A program made the position numbers and the translations under genes. A stretch of DNA of 5,051 nucleotides from CAZJAT01 sp964544145 (GTDB lineage Bacteria > Hydrothermota > 32-111): positions 1 through 5,051 of the forward strand of contig CAZJAT010000053.1 of assembly GCA_964544145.1 (NCBI GenBank), written 5' to 3'. Below, piece by piece: positions 1 to 4,946 of this stretch (positions are counted from its first letter, which is position 1; every line of letters starts with the position of its first letter). A model generated the notes under the pieces. It was given only the letters and a program-made list of their open reading frames with translations, searched no databases and was not told the origin of the DNA.

Positions 1-62
1 TGATTTGGATTGGGGTTAAAACCCTTGATATTCCATAATTCTTCTAAGATTTTATACTGCAT
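1..62 (-). CDS. 5' end of an unidentified gene (20 codons, runs off the left edge)
   Basis: From an ATG at 62 the minus strand stays open to the window edge and gives MQYKILEELWNIKGFNPNPN, followed by Q or H. The other minus-strand frames hit stops. A well-formed sigma-70-like promoter (115-143) points at this ATG and leaves a leader of about 46 nt, which is the main reason to believe in the gene. A GGAGG lies in the leader but about 16 nt upstream of the ATG, too far for a normal ribosome binding site; the start codon is therefore uncertain. If the next residue is Q, the end faintly recalls the N-terminal Q motif of UvrD-type superfamily 1 helicases, but 20 residues cannot establish this and I assign no function. 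Confidence 0.45.
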   Translation of the reverse strand, partial: MQYKILEELWNIKGFNPNPN

Positions 63-114
63 AGATAATAATAATCAGCCTCCAGTAAACCTTTATCCCA
101 TAAATATGTTATTA

Positions 115-143
115 ATGATAGAACAATAAATGCAATTAGTCAA
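115..143 (-). promoter_or_regulatory. Predicted sigma-70-type promoter for the left-edge gene
   Basis: On the minus strand, TTGACT (138-143) and TATCAT (115-120) are separated by exactly 17 bp; each matches the E. coli consensus at 5 of 6 positions. Transcription would begin near 108, about 46 nt before the ATG at 62. The promoter lies downstream of the esterase stop codon, so the left-edge gene probably forms its own transcription unit. That this organism uses such boxes is an inference, supported by two similar boxes elsewhere in the window. Confidence 0.55.
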
Positions 144-157
144 GAAAACACCCCCCT

Positions 158-183
158 TGTAAAGTATTATTAATAACTTTACA
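158..183 (-). terminator. AT-rich inverted repeat after the esterase gene; weak terminator or operator
   Basis: TGTAAAGT (158-165) and ACTTTACA (176-183) form a perfect 8-bp inverted repeat around a 10-nt loop, starting about 5 nt after the esterase stop. On the minus strand it is followed by a G6 run and then TGTTTTC, not a clean U tract, so it is a poor intrinsic terminator. It also lies about 15 nt upstream of the -35 box of the next promoter and could be a protein-binding site. The symmetry is directly visible; the role is not. Confidence 0.35.
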
Positions 184-188
184 TTGCG

Positions 189-1715
189 TTATATTTCAAA
201 TTCCAATTTCCTTATATATAGTCGTCTTCGGTCATTGGTTTGGGTGAGTTGATTGAGCATGAAGTTCAGGTCGGGGGTGAGGGTTTCATTGAAGACCTCT
301 TTATCATTGATGAAAACCTTAATGGGCTGATTGAGATTGATATAGCGGGCATTGATGTAAATGGTTATCTTGTCCGCATTTATTGTGTTTATATGGTATT
401 CATTGCCTATGAAGTATCCCTCTGCAAAGGCAGTGGGGTTATCCCTTGTAAAGAGCGGATAATACTGTATGGGGGGATAGGCACCCTTAAGGAATAATGT
501 GTCGCCATTCCTTATCACCTTAACAGATGTGGAGTCGCCCCTCTGTTTGGTTTGTTTGTATTTATCCATATCATCAAATGTATTGATTATAAATTCATCC
601 ATCTGAATGAATATATCCCCTGCCTCTATGCCCAAAATGCCGCAGAGTGTGCTGTCGCCTGCAATGCCGCTGACCTTAATGCCGGGGCCCTGGAATTCAT
701 AATCAGGGTAGAATCCCAGCATGATGCGTTCATCGGATAATGTCATATTGTAGTCACCCATGTCCTCCATGGATACAATGTCCTTGTCTGCAATCTTATT
801 AATCTCCAGCCAGTCAATACGGTTTCTTGTGTTCTCATTATCTGTGTACCAGCGCACATGATTGGGGAAATCAGGCCTGTTTGTGTTATTGATAAATGCA
901 GCGAGAATGGGTAATTCATCATATCCGTAATCAAAGTCATGGCCTATGCCTGTGTATATCCTGTATGTGAGATTGGCCCCTGCCTTGAGTGCTACGGCCA
1001 TCATCTCTCTCATTATCTTATCCGGATACAAGCCATCCTCATCTGTGTTGATGACATGGAGGGGCCTGTTGGAGAGATTCTGGAAATATGTCTGCACCTT
1101 GCCATCTATATTGGCCACACCTGCATGGCCGTTGAGGGGCAGAAAGCCGGCAAATAGTGTGGGATAGCACATGGCAAAATAGAATGCTGCAGAGGCACCG
1201 TCTGAGAAACCGGTCATGAACACCTTATTGTCATTGATATTATATATATTTTTCACAAAGTATATCTGGGATAGGATATTGTCTGTGCCAATGGAATCCC
1301 ACCACAGTGCATTCATTTCACCTGTGGGATAGAGTACAATATAGTTATTATCATCAGCCAGTTTCTTGATTTCCCAATCATCATCATATTCCTTCAATTC
1401 ATCAATTGTCATGAGTTCCCTGTTTACTCCGCCATGGAGATACACCAATAATGTGTGGGCATCCTTTCTGTTATAATCCTCTGGCACATATACTGCAAAT
1501 GGTCTTGTCACACCATCAATGCACATTTTTTTATATATGATTAATCCTGTTTTTAATTTGGGGAATGATATATTGTCTATGTCAGAGATCAACTCTGTGA
1601 GGGATACATTATTATTAATTGTTAAATCTGATTTCTTGAAGTAAATATCATTTATATTTACAGCAGAAATTATGATTGAGAGCAGCATTAGTAATATCAA
1701 ATTAATATATTTCAT
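189..1715 (-). CDS. Exported alpha/beta-hydrolase esterase with a PDZ domain
   Basis: This 508-residue protein starts with a signal peptide (K2, hydrophobic 4-18, likely cleavage near residue 19), so it probably acts outside the cytoplasm. Residues about 55-280 form a hydrolase domain of the PHB-depolymerase/LpqC-like esterase type: oxyanion HGG (94-96), nucleophile motif GFSDG with Ser171, probable acid Asp227 in an NTDEDGLYP segment, and His259 in GIGHD. A segment with paired WYT and WLEI strands follows (288-304), then a PDZ-like domain (about 335-411; GPGIKVSGI, LGIEAGDIFIQMD), then a beta-rich tail (about 437-508, VFINDKEVF). PDZ domains bind peptides or tune catalysis, so the substrate may be a protein or an ester-linked polymer; it cannot be read from sequence. 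The ATG is well placed, with GGAG 5 nt upstream. Its start lies 54 bp after the lipoprotein gene and no clear promoter lies between, so co-transcription is likely. Confidence 0.85.
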   Translation of the reverse strand: MKYINLILLMLLSIIISAVNINDIYFKKSDLTINNNVSLTELISDIDNISFPKLKTGLIIYKKMCIDGVTRPFAVYVPEDYNRKDAHTLLVYLHGGVNRELMTIDELKEYDDDWEIKKLADDNNYIVLYPTGEMNALWWDSIGTDNILSQIYFVKNIYNINDNKVFMTGFSDGASAAFYFAMCYPTLFAGFLPLNGHAGVANIDGKVQTYFQNLSNRPLHVINTDEDGLYPDKIMREMMAVALKAGANLTYRIYTGIGHDFDYGYDELPILAAFINNTNRPDFPNHVRWYTDNENTRNRIDWLEINKIADKDIVSMEDMGDYNMTLSDERIMLGFYPDYEFQGPGIKVSGIAGDSTLCGILGIEAGDIFIQMDEFIINTFDDMDKYKQTKQRGDSTSVKVIRNGDTLFLKGAYPPIQYYPLFTRDNPTAFAEGYFIGNEYHINTINADKITIYINARYINLNQPIKVFINDKEVFNETLTPDLNFMLNQLTQTNDRRRLYIRKLEFEI

Positions 1716-1769
1716 TTTTTCTCCAATTTTATAAATTTAATCAATAAAAAACGCTGAGCATAAATTTTC

Positions 1770-2711
1770 CTATATGGGGCGGGCGAATATGATACCTTCT
1801 ATTCTGTCATATTTGATGCCCGGCTCATTGATATCATCTCCATTCCAGAGATTATACCAGTATGTGCTGTTTATACTCCATTTATATGCATGGGGTCTTC
1901 TGTGGCTGTCACTTATCTTGTATTTCATCTTACCAAAACCAATACCGCTGGGCTTCTCTGAATCCTCATTGATTTCAGCAACAGGAATAGCATTACAATA
2001 ACGTGTATCTATTGATTTTGTGTGTCCTGATGATGCACAATCATAGACCGTGATTTCCACTTCATCACCATTGACTTCGCCTATATCCCAGGCAATCATT
2101 ACATGGCCTGTTGAGGCTTTTTCCCCGTCACTTATCATCTCCTCGCGCCAGTCATCATCATACCTGACTATTATGAGATCCCCCTTTTTTAATGAATCAA
2201 TGGACATGAACACCTTCCAATAGTCATTGCTTGCACTCTGCAGGGAATCCGTCAATATATTGTGTCTGAAATAATCATAGAATGTCTGAGCCCTTATACC
2301 AAAATCAGATGGATGGAGTTCCTGTTTCCATTTAAGCAGGTCATCAGCATGTTCGGGCAATGCTTCATACAGTATAATTGAATAAACAAACCCTGAGCAA
2401 TCATATTCATATATGCCGAACATATCATCAATAATCAAGTCATGGTAATGAACATATTTTGTGCGTGTCATCCTGTTCCATATATAATCACCCCTTCTTA
2501 TCAATTTTGCCCTGGGGGAATCATCTGAAATGGTATCTGCTTCTACCGTCACCTCTCCAAATCCCAGCAAATCACCATCTGTCTCATCCTCAATCACCTC
2601 ATAATCATAATACAATTCCCCTGAGGAACTCACATTCTGTGAGCATGATAGGGCTGCCCCGCATAGAGTCATTAAGAGAATGTATATGGATATATCCCTG
2701 TAATGCTTCAT
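1770..2711 (-). CDS. NlpC/P60-type cysteine hydrolase lipoprotein
   Basis: This 313-residue protein begins with a lipoprotein-type signal peptide ending in CGAALSC, which makes Cys23 the probable lipidated residue, although the -3 position is Ala and not the usual Leu. The mature part has the NlpC/P60 (CHAP-like papain fold) signature: YDCSGFV with catalytic Cys105, STGHVMIA with His203, and a later polar position in VYDCASSGH. Family members cut peptidoglycan stem peptides or related amide bonds, so an envelope location and a role in wall turnover are likely; the exact bond is unknown. Residues 170-185 (LKKGDLIIVRYDD) match the usual strand before the His. I chose the ATG at 2711: the preceding in-frame TTG would sit only 2 nt from the Shine-Dalgarno AAGGAG, whereas the ATG sits 5 nt away. 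It is probably the first gene of a two-gene unit with the esterase. Confidence 0.8.
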   Translation of the reverse strand: MKHYRDISIYILLMTLCGAALSCSQNVSSSGELYYDYEVIEDETDGDLLGFGEVTVEADTISDDSPRAKLIRRGDYIWNRMTRTKYVHYHDLIIDDMFGIYEYDCSGFVYSIILYEALPEHADDLLKWKQELHPSDFGIRAQTFYDYFRHNILTDSLQSASNDYWKVFMSIDSLKKGDLIIVRYDDDWREEMISDGEKASTGHVMIAWDIGEVNGDEVEITVYDCASSGHTKSIDTRYCNAIPVAEINEDSEKPSGIGFGKMKYKISDSHRRPHAYKWSINSTYWYNLWNGDDINEPGIKYDRIEGIIFARPI

Positions 2712-2730
2712 CAAAGCTCCTTTTTGAATA

Positions 2731-2759
2731 ATAATACATTAAACTGATATGCATGGCAA
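2731..2759 (-). promoter_or_regulatory. Predicted sigma-70-type promoter for the lipoprotein-esterase unit
   Basis: On the minus strand, TTGCCA (2754-2759) and TATTAT (2731-2736) are 17 bp apart; each matches consensus at 5 of 6 positions. Transcription would start near 2724, giving a very short leader that still contains AAGGAG (2717-2722) before the ATG at 2711. An alternative pairing, TTGATT with TATCAG slightly upstream, is weaker. The boxes are directly visible; activity is inferred. Confidence 0.5.
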
Positions 2760-2811
2760 GAAAATAAATCAATATAATAACAGGTGGAGGGAGTAGAGTG
2801 GGAGAAACATC

Positions 2812-2846
2812 CGGAAAACGGATAACGGAAAACGGAAAACGAAGAA
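2812..2846. repeat. Five-unit 7-bp tandem array (CGGAAAA family)
   Basis: The plus strand reads CGGAAAA, CGGATAA, CGGAAAA, CGGAAAA, CGAAGAA in unbroken 7-bp steps. It lies between the stop of the HTH gene (2878) and the promoter at 2731-2759. A small hairpin, ATCCG (2809-2813) with CGGAT (2819-2823), overlaps its left end. Degenerate heptamer arrays occur between genes in several bacterial groups (cyanobacterial STRRs are the classic case) and usually have no known function. The rest of the 2712-2875 gap shows no gene and no strong terminator. Confidence 0.8.
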
Positions 2847-2875
2847 AGAAATACAGTTTCAAGTTGTGATGGGAT

Positions 2876-3523
2876 TTATAATTTTTCTGCTATGCGGCGG
2901 AGGTCTTTATTGAGGATGGCTTTGAGTTTTTTCTTAATGACTCTTGAATAGTATTCCTTTTCTGTTTTAGTCAGTTTTTCTCCTTTGAATTTCTTTAATA
3001 TTATCTCTTTCTGTTTCCTGGGGAATAATTGATTCAATGCCTGATGGAGTTCCATTTTTTCTCGCGAATCAAGATGCTCTATTATCTGCCGAGATTCCTT
3101 CTCATTAACATACAGGCGGAATGTATTAAGTATCCTCTCTGAGCTGATATTCAGCTTATTGATTCTTACTGTATCTTTATTCTGTAATTGAACGCTCAAT
3201 TGCTTAATTCTTTCCTCATCAACAAAACACTTGTCCCCTCTTTTGAATCTGCTGAGCATATATGACTTACCCTCTGCATAGAAACACCCGAATGCAATAT
3301 GAATTAGATCCTTAAGATCTTCAGACAGCTTTGATATATCTTTACAGGAAATACCACCTGTATTTATCATATTGTAGAAAACAACAGGGAATCCTTCCAG
3401 CACTCTGTATTCATGCGAATTTGCTATGTCATTAAGCAGTTTCATGTTCTCGTCAACATCCTCACTTTCCATAAGCGTATAGCCGTATTTATTCATCCTG
3501 TCAGTCAATTTATCATTTTTCAT
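2876..3523 (-). CDS. Protein with C-terminal sigma-region-4-like HTH; partner of the nucleotidyltransferase
   Basis: This 215-residue protein has no signal peptide or membrane segment and should be cytoplasmic. The N-terminal part (1-100, with YGYTLMESEDVDENMKLL and LEGFPVVFYNM) is helical, and I cannot assign it to a named family. Residues about 145-215 are basic and helical; FPRKQKEIILKKF, then LTKTEKEYYSRVIKKKLKAI, resembles sigma-70 region 4 or a related helix-turn-helix and probably binds DNA. The gene overlaps the end of the nucleotidyltransferase gene by 11 bp, and its ribosome binding site (AAGGA, 4 nt before the ATG) lies inside that gene, so the two are translationally coupled. The likeliest role is regulator or antitoxin-like partner of the nucleotidyltransferase, repressing their shared promoter. 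This rests on context and fold; the sequence shows no direct proof. An orphan sigma-like factor is an alternative. Confidence 0.7.
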   Translation of the reverse strand: MKNDKLTDRMNKYGYTLMESEDVDENMKLLNDIANSHEYRVLEGFPVVFYNMINTGGISCKDISKLSEDLKDLIHIAFGCFYAEGKSYMLSRFKRGDKCFVDEERIKQLSVQLQNKDTVRINKLNISSERILNTFRLYVNEKESRQIIEHLDSREKMELHQALNQLFPRKQKEIILKKFKGEKLTKTEKEYYSRVIKKKLKAILNKDLRRIAEKL

Positions 3524-4103
3524 AATATCCTTCTTTTTTTATTGTATCTAGAAATTCATTCAGATTTCTTTCTGCTTTCTCCCAATTGGTCTCATATCTT
3601 GCATGTTTATTATATCTATTTATGAATTTTTCAGTATTAACATCACTGAATACATTCTGCCAGAGTAAATAGACATCACGGAAATCCGTCTGTGTGCCCC
3701 TGAATAATTTTGTTATTATCAGATCATAATAGTTCAGACACCCGAGATATACATGACTCCATTGCCTTATGAAAATATTGTTCCCTTCTTTTAGAGGACT
3801 TTCCAATAACTCTGTTGAAAAGACCGATTTACCCGGGAATAAATCAAATTCAAAGCCCTCTGATGATACAAGGGCATTTCCTCTGCCCGGTTCATATCCG
3901 AGGGATATTAATTGCTTTACAAGATAACTGTACTCTTCATGCTCCGGCACAAGTAAATCTATATCTTTTGTTGAGGGTTTTACATTGAGCAGCGTCATTG
4001 CAGTACCACCGCAAGCAATCAGGTGGACATTTCTATTCAAGAAGACATTCCAGTCGGTAAGTACATTGAATAGATTTTCTTTGTTTATTCTTTTTGTATT
4101 CAT
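3513..4103 (-). CDS. Small nucleotidyltransferase-fold protein (AbiEii/MNT/DUF6036-like)
   Basis: This 196-residue cytoplasmic protein carries the minimal nucleotidyltransferase signature: ACGGTAMTLL (Gly32-Gly33-Thr34), then KDIDLLV with the metal-binding pair Asp47 and Asp49, and FEFDLF supplying the likely third carboxylate, Asp87. A later LIITKLFRGTQTDFRDVYLL (128-147) matches the K...R..D pattern of the AbiEii and DUF6036 families. Relatives transfer a nucleotide to RNA (often tRNA) or protein and act as toxins, antitoxins or resistance enzymes. All three acidic residues are present, so it is probably active. I start it at the ATG at 4103: the longer in-frame TTG at 4133 falls inside the promoter spacer and could not be transcribed. 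There is no good Shine-Dalgarno before this ATG and the leader is only about 15 nt, which suggests near-leaderless translation. It overlaps the HTH gene by 11 bp. Confidence 0.8.
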   Translation of the reverse strand: MNTKRINKENLFNVLTDWNVFLNRNVHLIACGGTAMTLLNVKPSTKDIDLLVPEHEEYSYLVKQLISLGYEPGRGNALVSSEGFEFDLFPGKSVFSTELLESPLKEGNNIFIRQWSHVYLGCLNYYDLIITKLFRGTQTDFRDVYLLWQNVFSDVNTEKFINRYNKHARYETNWEKAERNLNEFLDTIKKEGYYEK

Positions 4104-4124
4104 AATTACAATTACTTGTATGTT

Positions 4125-4152
4125 ATTATACAATATTTTGTATTATTGTCAA
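4125..4152 (-). promoter_or_regulatory. Full-consensus promoter of the nucleotidyltransferase-HTH operon
   Basis: On the minus strand, TTGACA (4147-4152) and TATAAT (4125-4130) match the sigma-70 consensus at all 12 positions, with a 16-bp spacer. Transcription would start near 4118, about 15 nt before the ATG at 4103. A promoter this strong in front of a putative toxin-type module implies it is normally repressed. The boxes are directly visible; repression is inferred. Confidence 0.75.
4128..4143. promoter_or_regulatory. Palindrome inside the promoter spacer, candidate operator
   Basis: ATACAA (4128-4133) and TTGTAT (4138-4143) form a perfect 6-bp inverted repeat around TATT. It covers half of the -10 box and nearly all of the spacer, so a bound dimer would block RNA polymerase. 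The operon's own HTH protein is the obvious candidate. AT-rich promoters can carry such symmetry by chance, so the role is tentative. Confidence 0.45.
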
Positions 4153-4166
4153 GCAATAATCAGTTA

Positions 4167-4268
4167 CAAGAAAAAGAAAAGAAAATAAATAAGGGAGTCG
4201 GACATATTTCTACACGCTTGGTACAGATCCGCCTAAGGCGGAAGCGATTAGAGCGGATAGCAAGAAAA
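4167..4268. repeat. 102-bp direct repeat, copy 1
   Basis: This segment is identical, base for base, to 4345-4446, at a 178-bp offset. It opens with an A-rich stretch starting CAAGAAAA, continues into AAATAAGGGAGTCG (4187-4200), contains the hairpin at 4228-4242, and ends with CGGATAGCAAGAAAA (4254-4268). That 15-mer also occurs at 4338-4352 and 4432-4446, so short direct repeats flank each copy, a typical substrate for duplication by slippage or unequal recombination. Perfect identity means the duplication is recent or kept identical by gene conversion. No convincing gene lies within it. Confidence 0.95.
4228..4242. repeat. GC-rich hairpin in repeat copy 1
   Basis: TCCGCCTAAGGCGGA is a near-perfect palindrome: TCCGCC pairs with GGCGGA around TAA. 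The same 15 bases recur in copy 2 at 4406-4420. Neither strand has a T run after it, so it is not an intrinsic terminator. It is by far the most GC-rich element in an AT-rich region and could be a protein-binding or REP-like structure. Confidence 0.75.
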
Positions 4269-4283
4269 AAGGGATGCCGTGCG

Positions 4284-4344
4284 GATTCGTGCGATTCGTG
4301 CGATTCGTGCGAGTTCGAGCGTATAGAACGAATAGAACGGATAG
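4284..4344. repeat. 9-bp tandem array between the two 102-bp repeats
   Basis: Three perfect tandem units of GATTCGTGC (4284-4310) are followed by a degenerate GAGTTCGAGC and then by TAGAACGAA and TAGAACGGA (4324-4341), leading into TAG-CAAG at repeat copy 2. The TAGAACGRA units belong to the same family as the array at 4910-4945, in opposite orientation. More degenerate units (TAGAGCAAG, CAGAACAGG) follow at 4458-4475. Open frames across this array translate as low-complexity ERIERIERI or DSCDSC and are not genes. Confidence 0.85.
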
Positions 4345-4446
4345 CAAGAAAAAGAAAAGAAAATAAATAAGGGAGTCGGACATATTTCTACACGCTTGGT
4401 ACAGATCCGCCTAAGGCGGAAGCGATTAGAGCGGATAGCAAGAAAA
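4345..4446. repeat. 102-bp direct repeat, copy 2
   Basis: This is identical to copy 1 over all 102 bases, including the hairpin (here 4406-4420) and the flanking CAAGAAAA boxes. Identity stops at 4447 (T against A in copy 1) and, on the left, at 4344 (G against A). The two copies plus the 76-bp array between them can be read as a 178-bp tandem duplication whose second unit is cut short. With copy 1 it accounts for most of the 408-bp gap between the nucleotidyltransferase and four-helix-bundle genes; 4447-4511 is AT-rich with no gene or strong terminator. Confidence 0.95.
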
Positions 4447-4511
4447 TAAATTAATATTAGAGCAAGCAGAACAGGTAGCATTAAGAATATAATAACAATA
4501 ACAGATATAAT

Positions 4512-4871
4512 CTAATAATTTATCAGGTGTTTTGTTAAGCCGGTGAGCATCTTTTCAATTTCCTCACATTTATCTGCTAACTCTATGTATTTTGTCCTCT
4601 GAATATATTCTAAATCGCCTGCTATAAGTAATTGTGCCTGAACTTCTGTACAGGAGCCTCTGGCTATAAATAAAAATTTAGCAAAATCTTTTTTACTACC
4701 TCTGCCTTTGCCTTCAGCTATGTTCGATATAATTGATATGCTTGCTCGTCTTATTTGATCTTTGAAGGCATAATCTCTTTTAAAATTTCCCTCATTTGTA
4801 ATTAAATATATTTCCTTGACTAACTCCCTTCCCTTTTGTGTTACATCCAAATCCTTAAATCCTCTATACAT
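4512..4871 (-). CDS. Four-helix-bundle protein, S23 / 23S rRNA-intervening-sequence family
   Basis: This 119-residue cytoplasmic protein matches the S23 family (PF05635/TIGR02436 type) along its length: YRGFKDLDVTQKGRELVKEIY opens helix 1, and the core signature QIRRASISIISNIAEGKGRGS (39-59) with KFLFIARGSCTEVQAQLLIA (65-84) spans helices 2 and 3. Helix 4 covers about 91-117. Members form homopentameric helical bundles. Some are encoded in insertions within 23S rRNA genes, and the DGR accessory protein Avd shares the fold, but most, like this one, stand alone with no known function. No rRNA or reverse transcriptase is visible here. GGGAGG lies 5 nt before the ATG, which supports this start. 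No clear promoter is seen upstream: the -35 region is occupied by a 9-bp array, so read-through from the preceding gene (75 nt from ATG to its stop) is possible. Confidence 0.9.
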   Translation of the reverse strand: MYRGFKDLDVTQKGRELVKEIYLITNEGNFKRDYAFKDQIRRASISIISNIAEGKGRGSKKDFAKFLFIARGSCTEVQAQLLIAGDLEYIQRTKYIELADKCEEIEKMLTGLTKHLINY

Positions 4872-4909
4872 ATTCGCCTCCCTTATTTCTTCCCTTTTTT
4901 ATATTACTA

Positions 4910-4945
4910 TTCGCTCTACTCGCTCTATCCGTTCTACTCGTTCTA
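4910..4945. repeat. Four-unit 9-bp tandem array upstream of the four-helix-bundle gene
   Basis: On the plus strand the units are TTCGCTCTA, CTCGCTCTA, TCCGTTCTA and CTCGTTCTA; read on the minus strand they fit TAGARCGRR. The 21 bases at 4925-4945 are the reverse complement of 4324-4344 at 20 of 21 positions, so the four-helix-bundle gene sits between inverted arrays. The array begins just after the stop codon of the sorting-tail gene. Confidence 0.85.
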
Positions 4946-4946
4946 A

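Noticed and set aside
939..1167. Plus-strand frames opposite the esterase gene (72 and 73 residues), and similar frames at 240-497 and 2459-2731
   Set aside because: They are antisense shadows of genes with clear domains; their products show no recognisable motifs.
1740..1769. Terminator or promoter between the lipoprotein and esterase genes
   Set aside because: There is a T6 run but only a 3-bp stem before it, and the TATAAA-like box has no matching -35, so I treat the two genes as one unit.
2712..2714. TTG as start codon of the lipoprotein
   Set aside because: It would lie only 2 nt from the Shine-Dalgarno; the adjacent ATG has the correct 5-nt spacing.
4228..4242. Intrinsic terminator
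   Set aside because: The hairpin is strong, but neither strand has a following T run.
4116..4370. Open frames on both strands across the repeats (84 residues on plus, 77 on minus)
   Set aside because: The products are low-complexity translations of the 9-bp array (ERIERIERI, DSCDSC) and of the 102-bp repeats; they have no ribosome binding site or family resemblance.
4167..4446. CRISPR array or DGR template/variable repeat pair
   Set aside because: There are only two 102-bp copies with a repeat-derived 76-bp interval, no cas genes and no reverse transcriptase. The copies are identical with no adenine-specific changes, so a DGR is not supported even though the four-helix-bundle protein shares the Avd fold.
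4512..4871. Intervening sequence within a 23S rRNA gene
   Set aside because: The protein family fits, but the flanking DNA holds repeats and protein genes, with no rRNA-like sequence.
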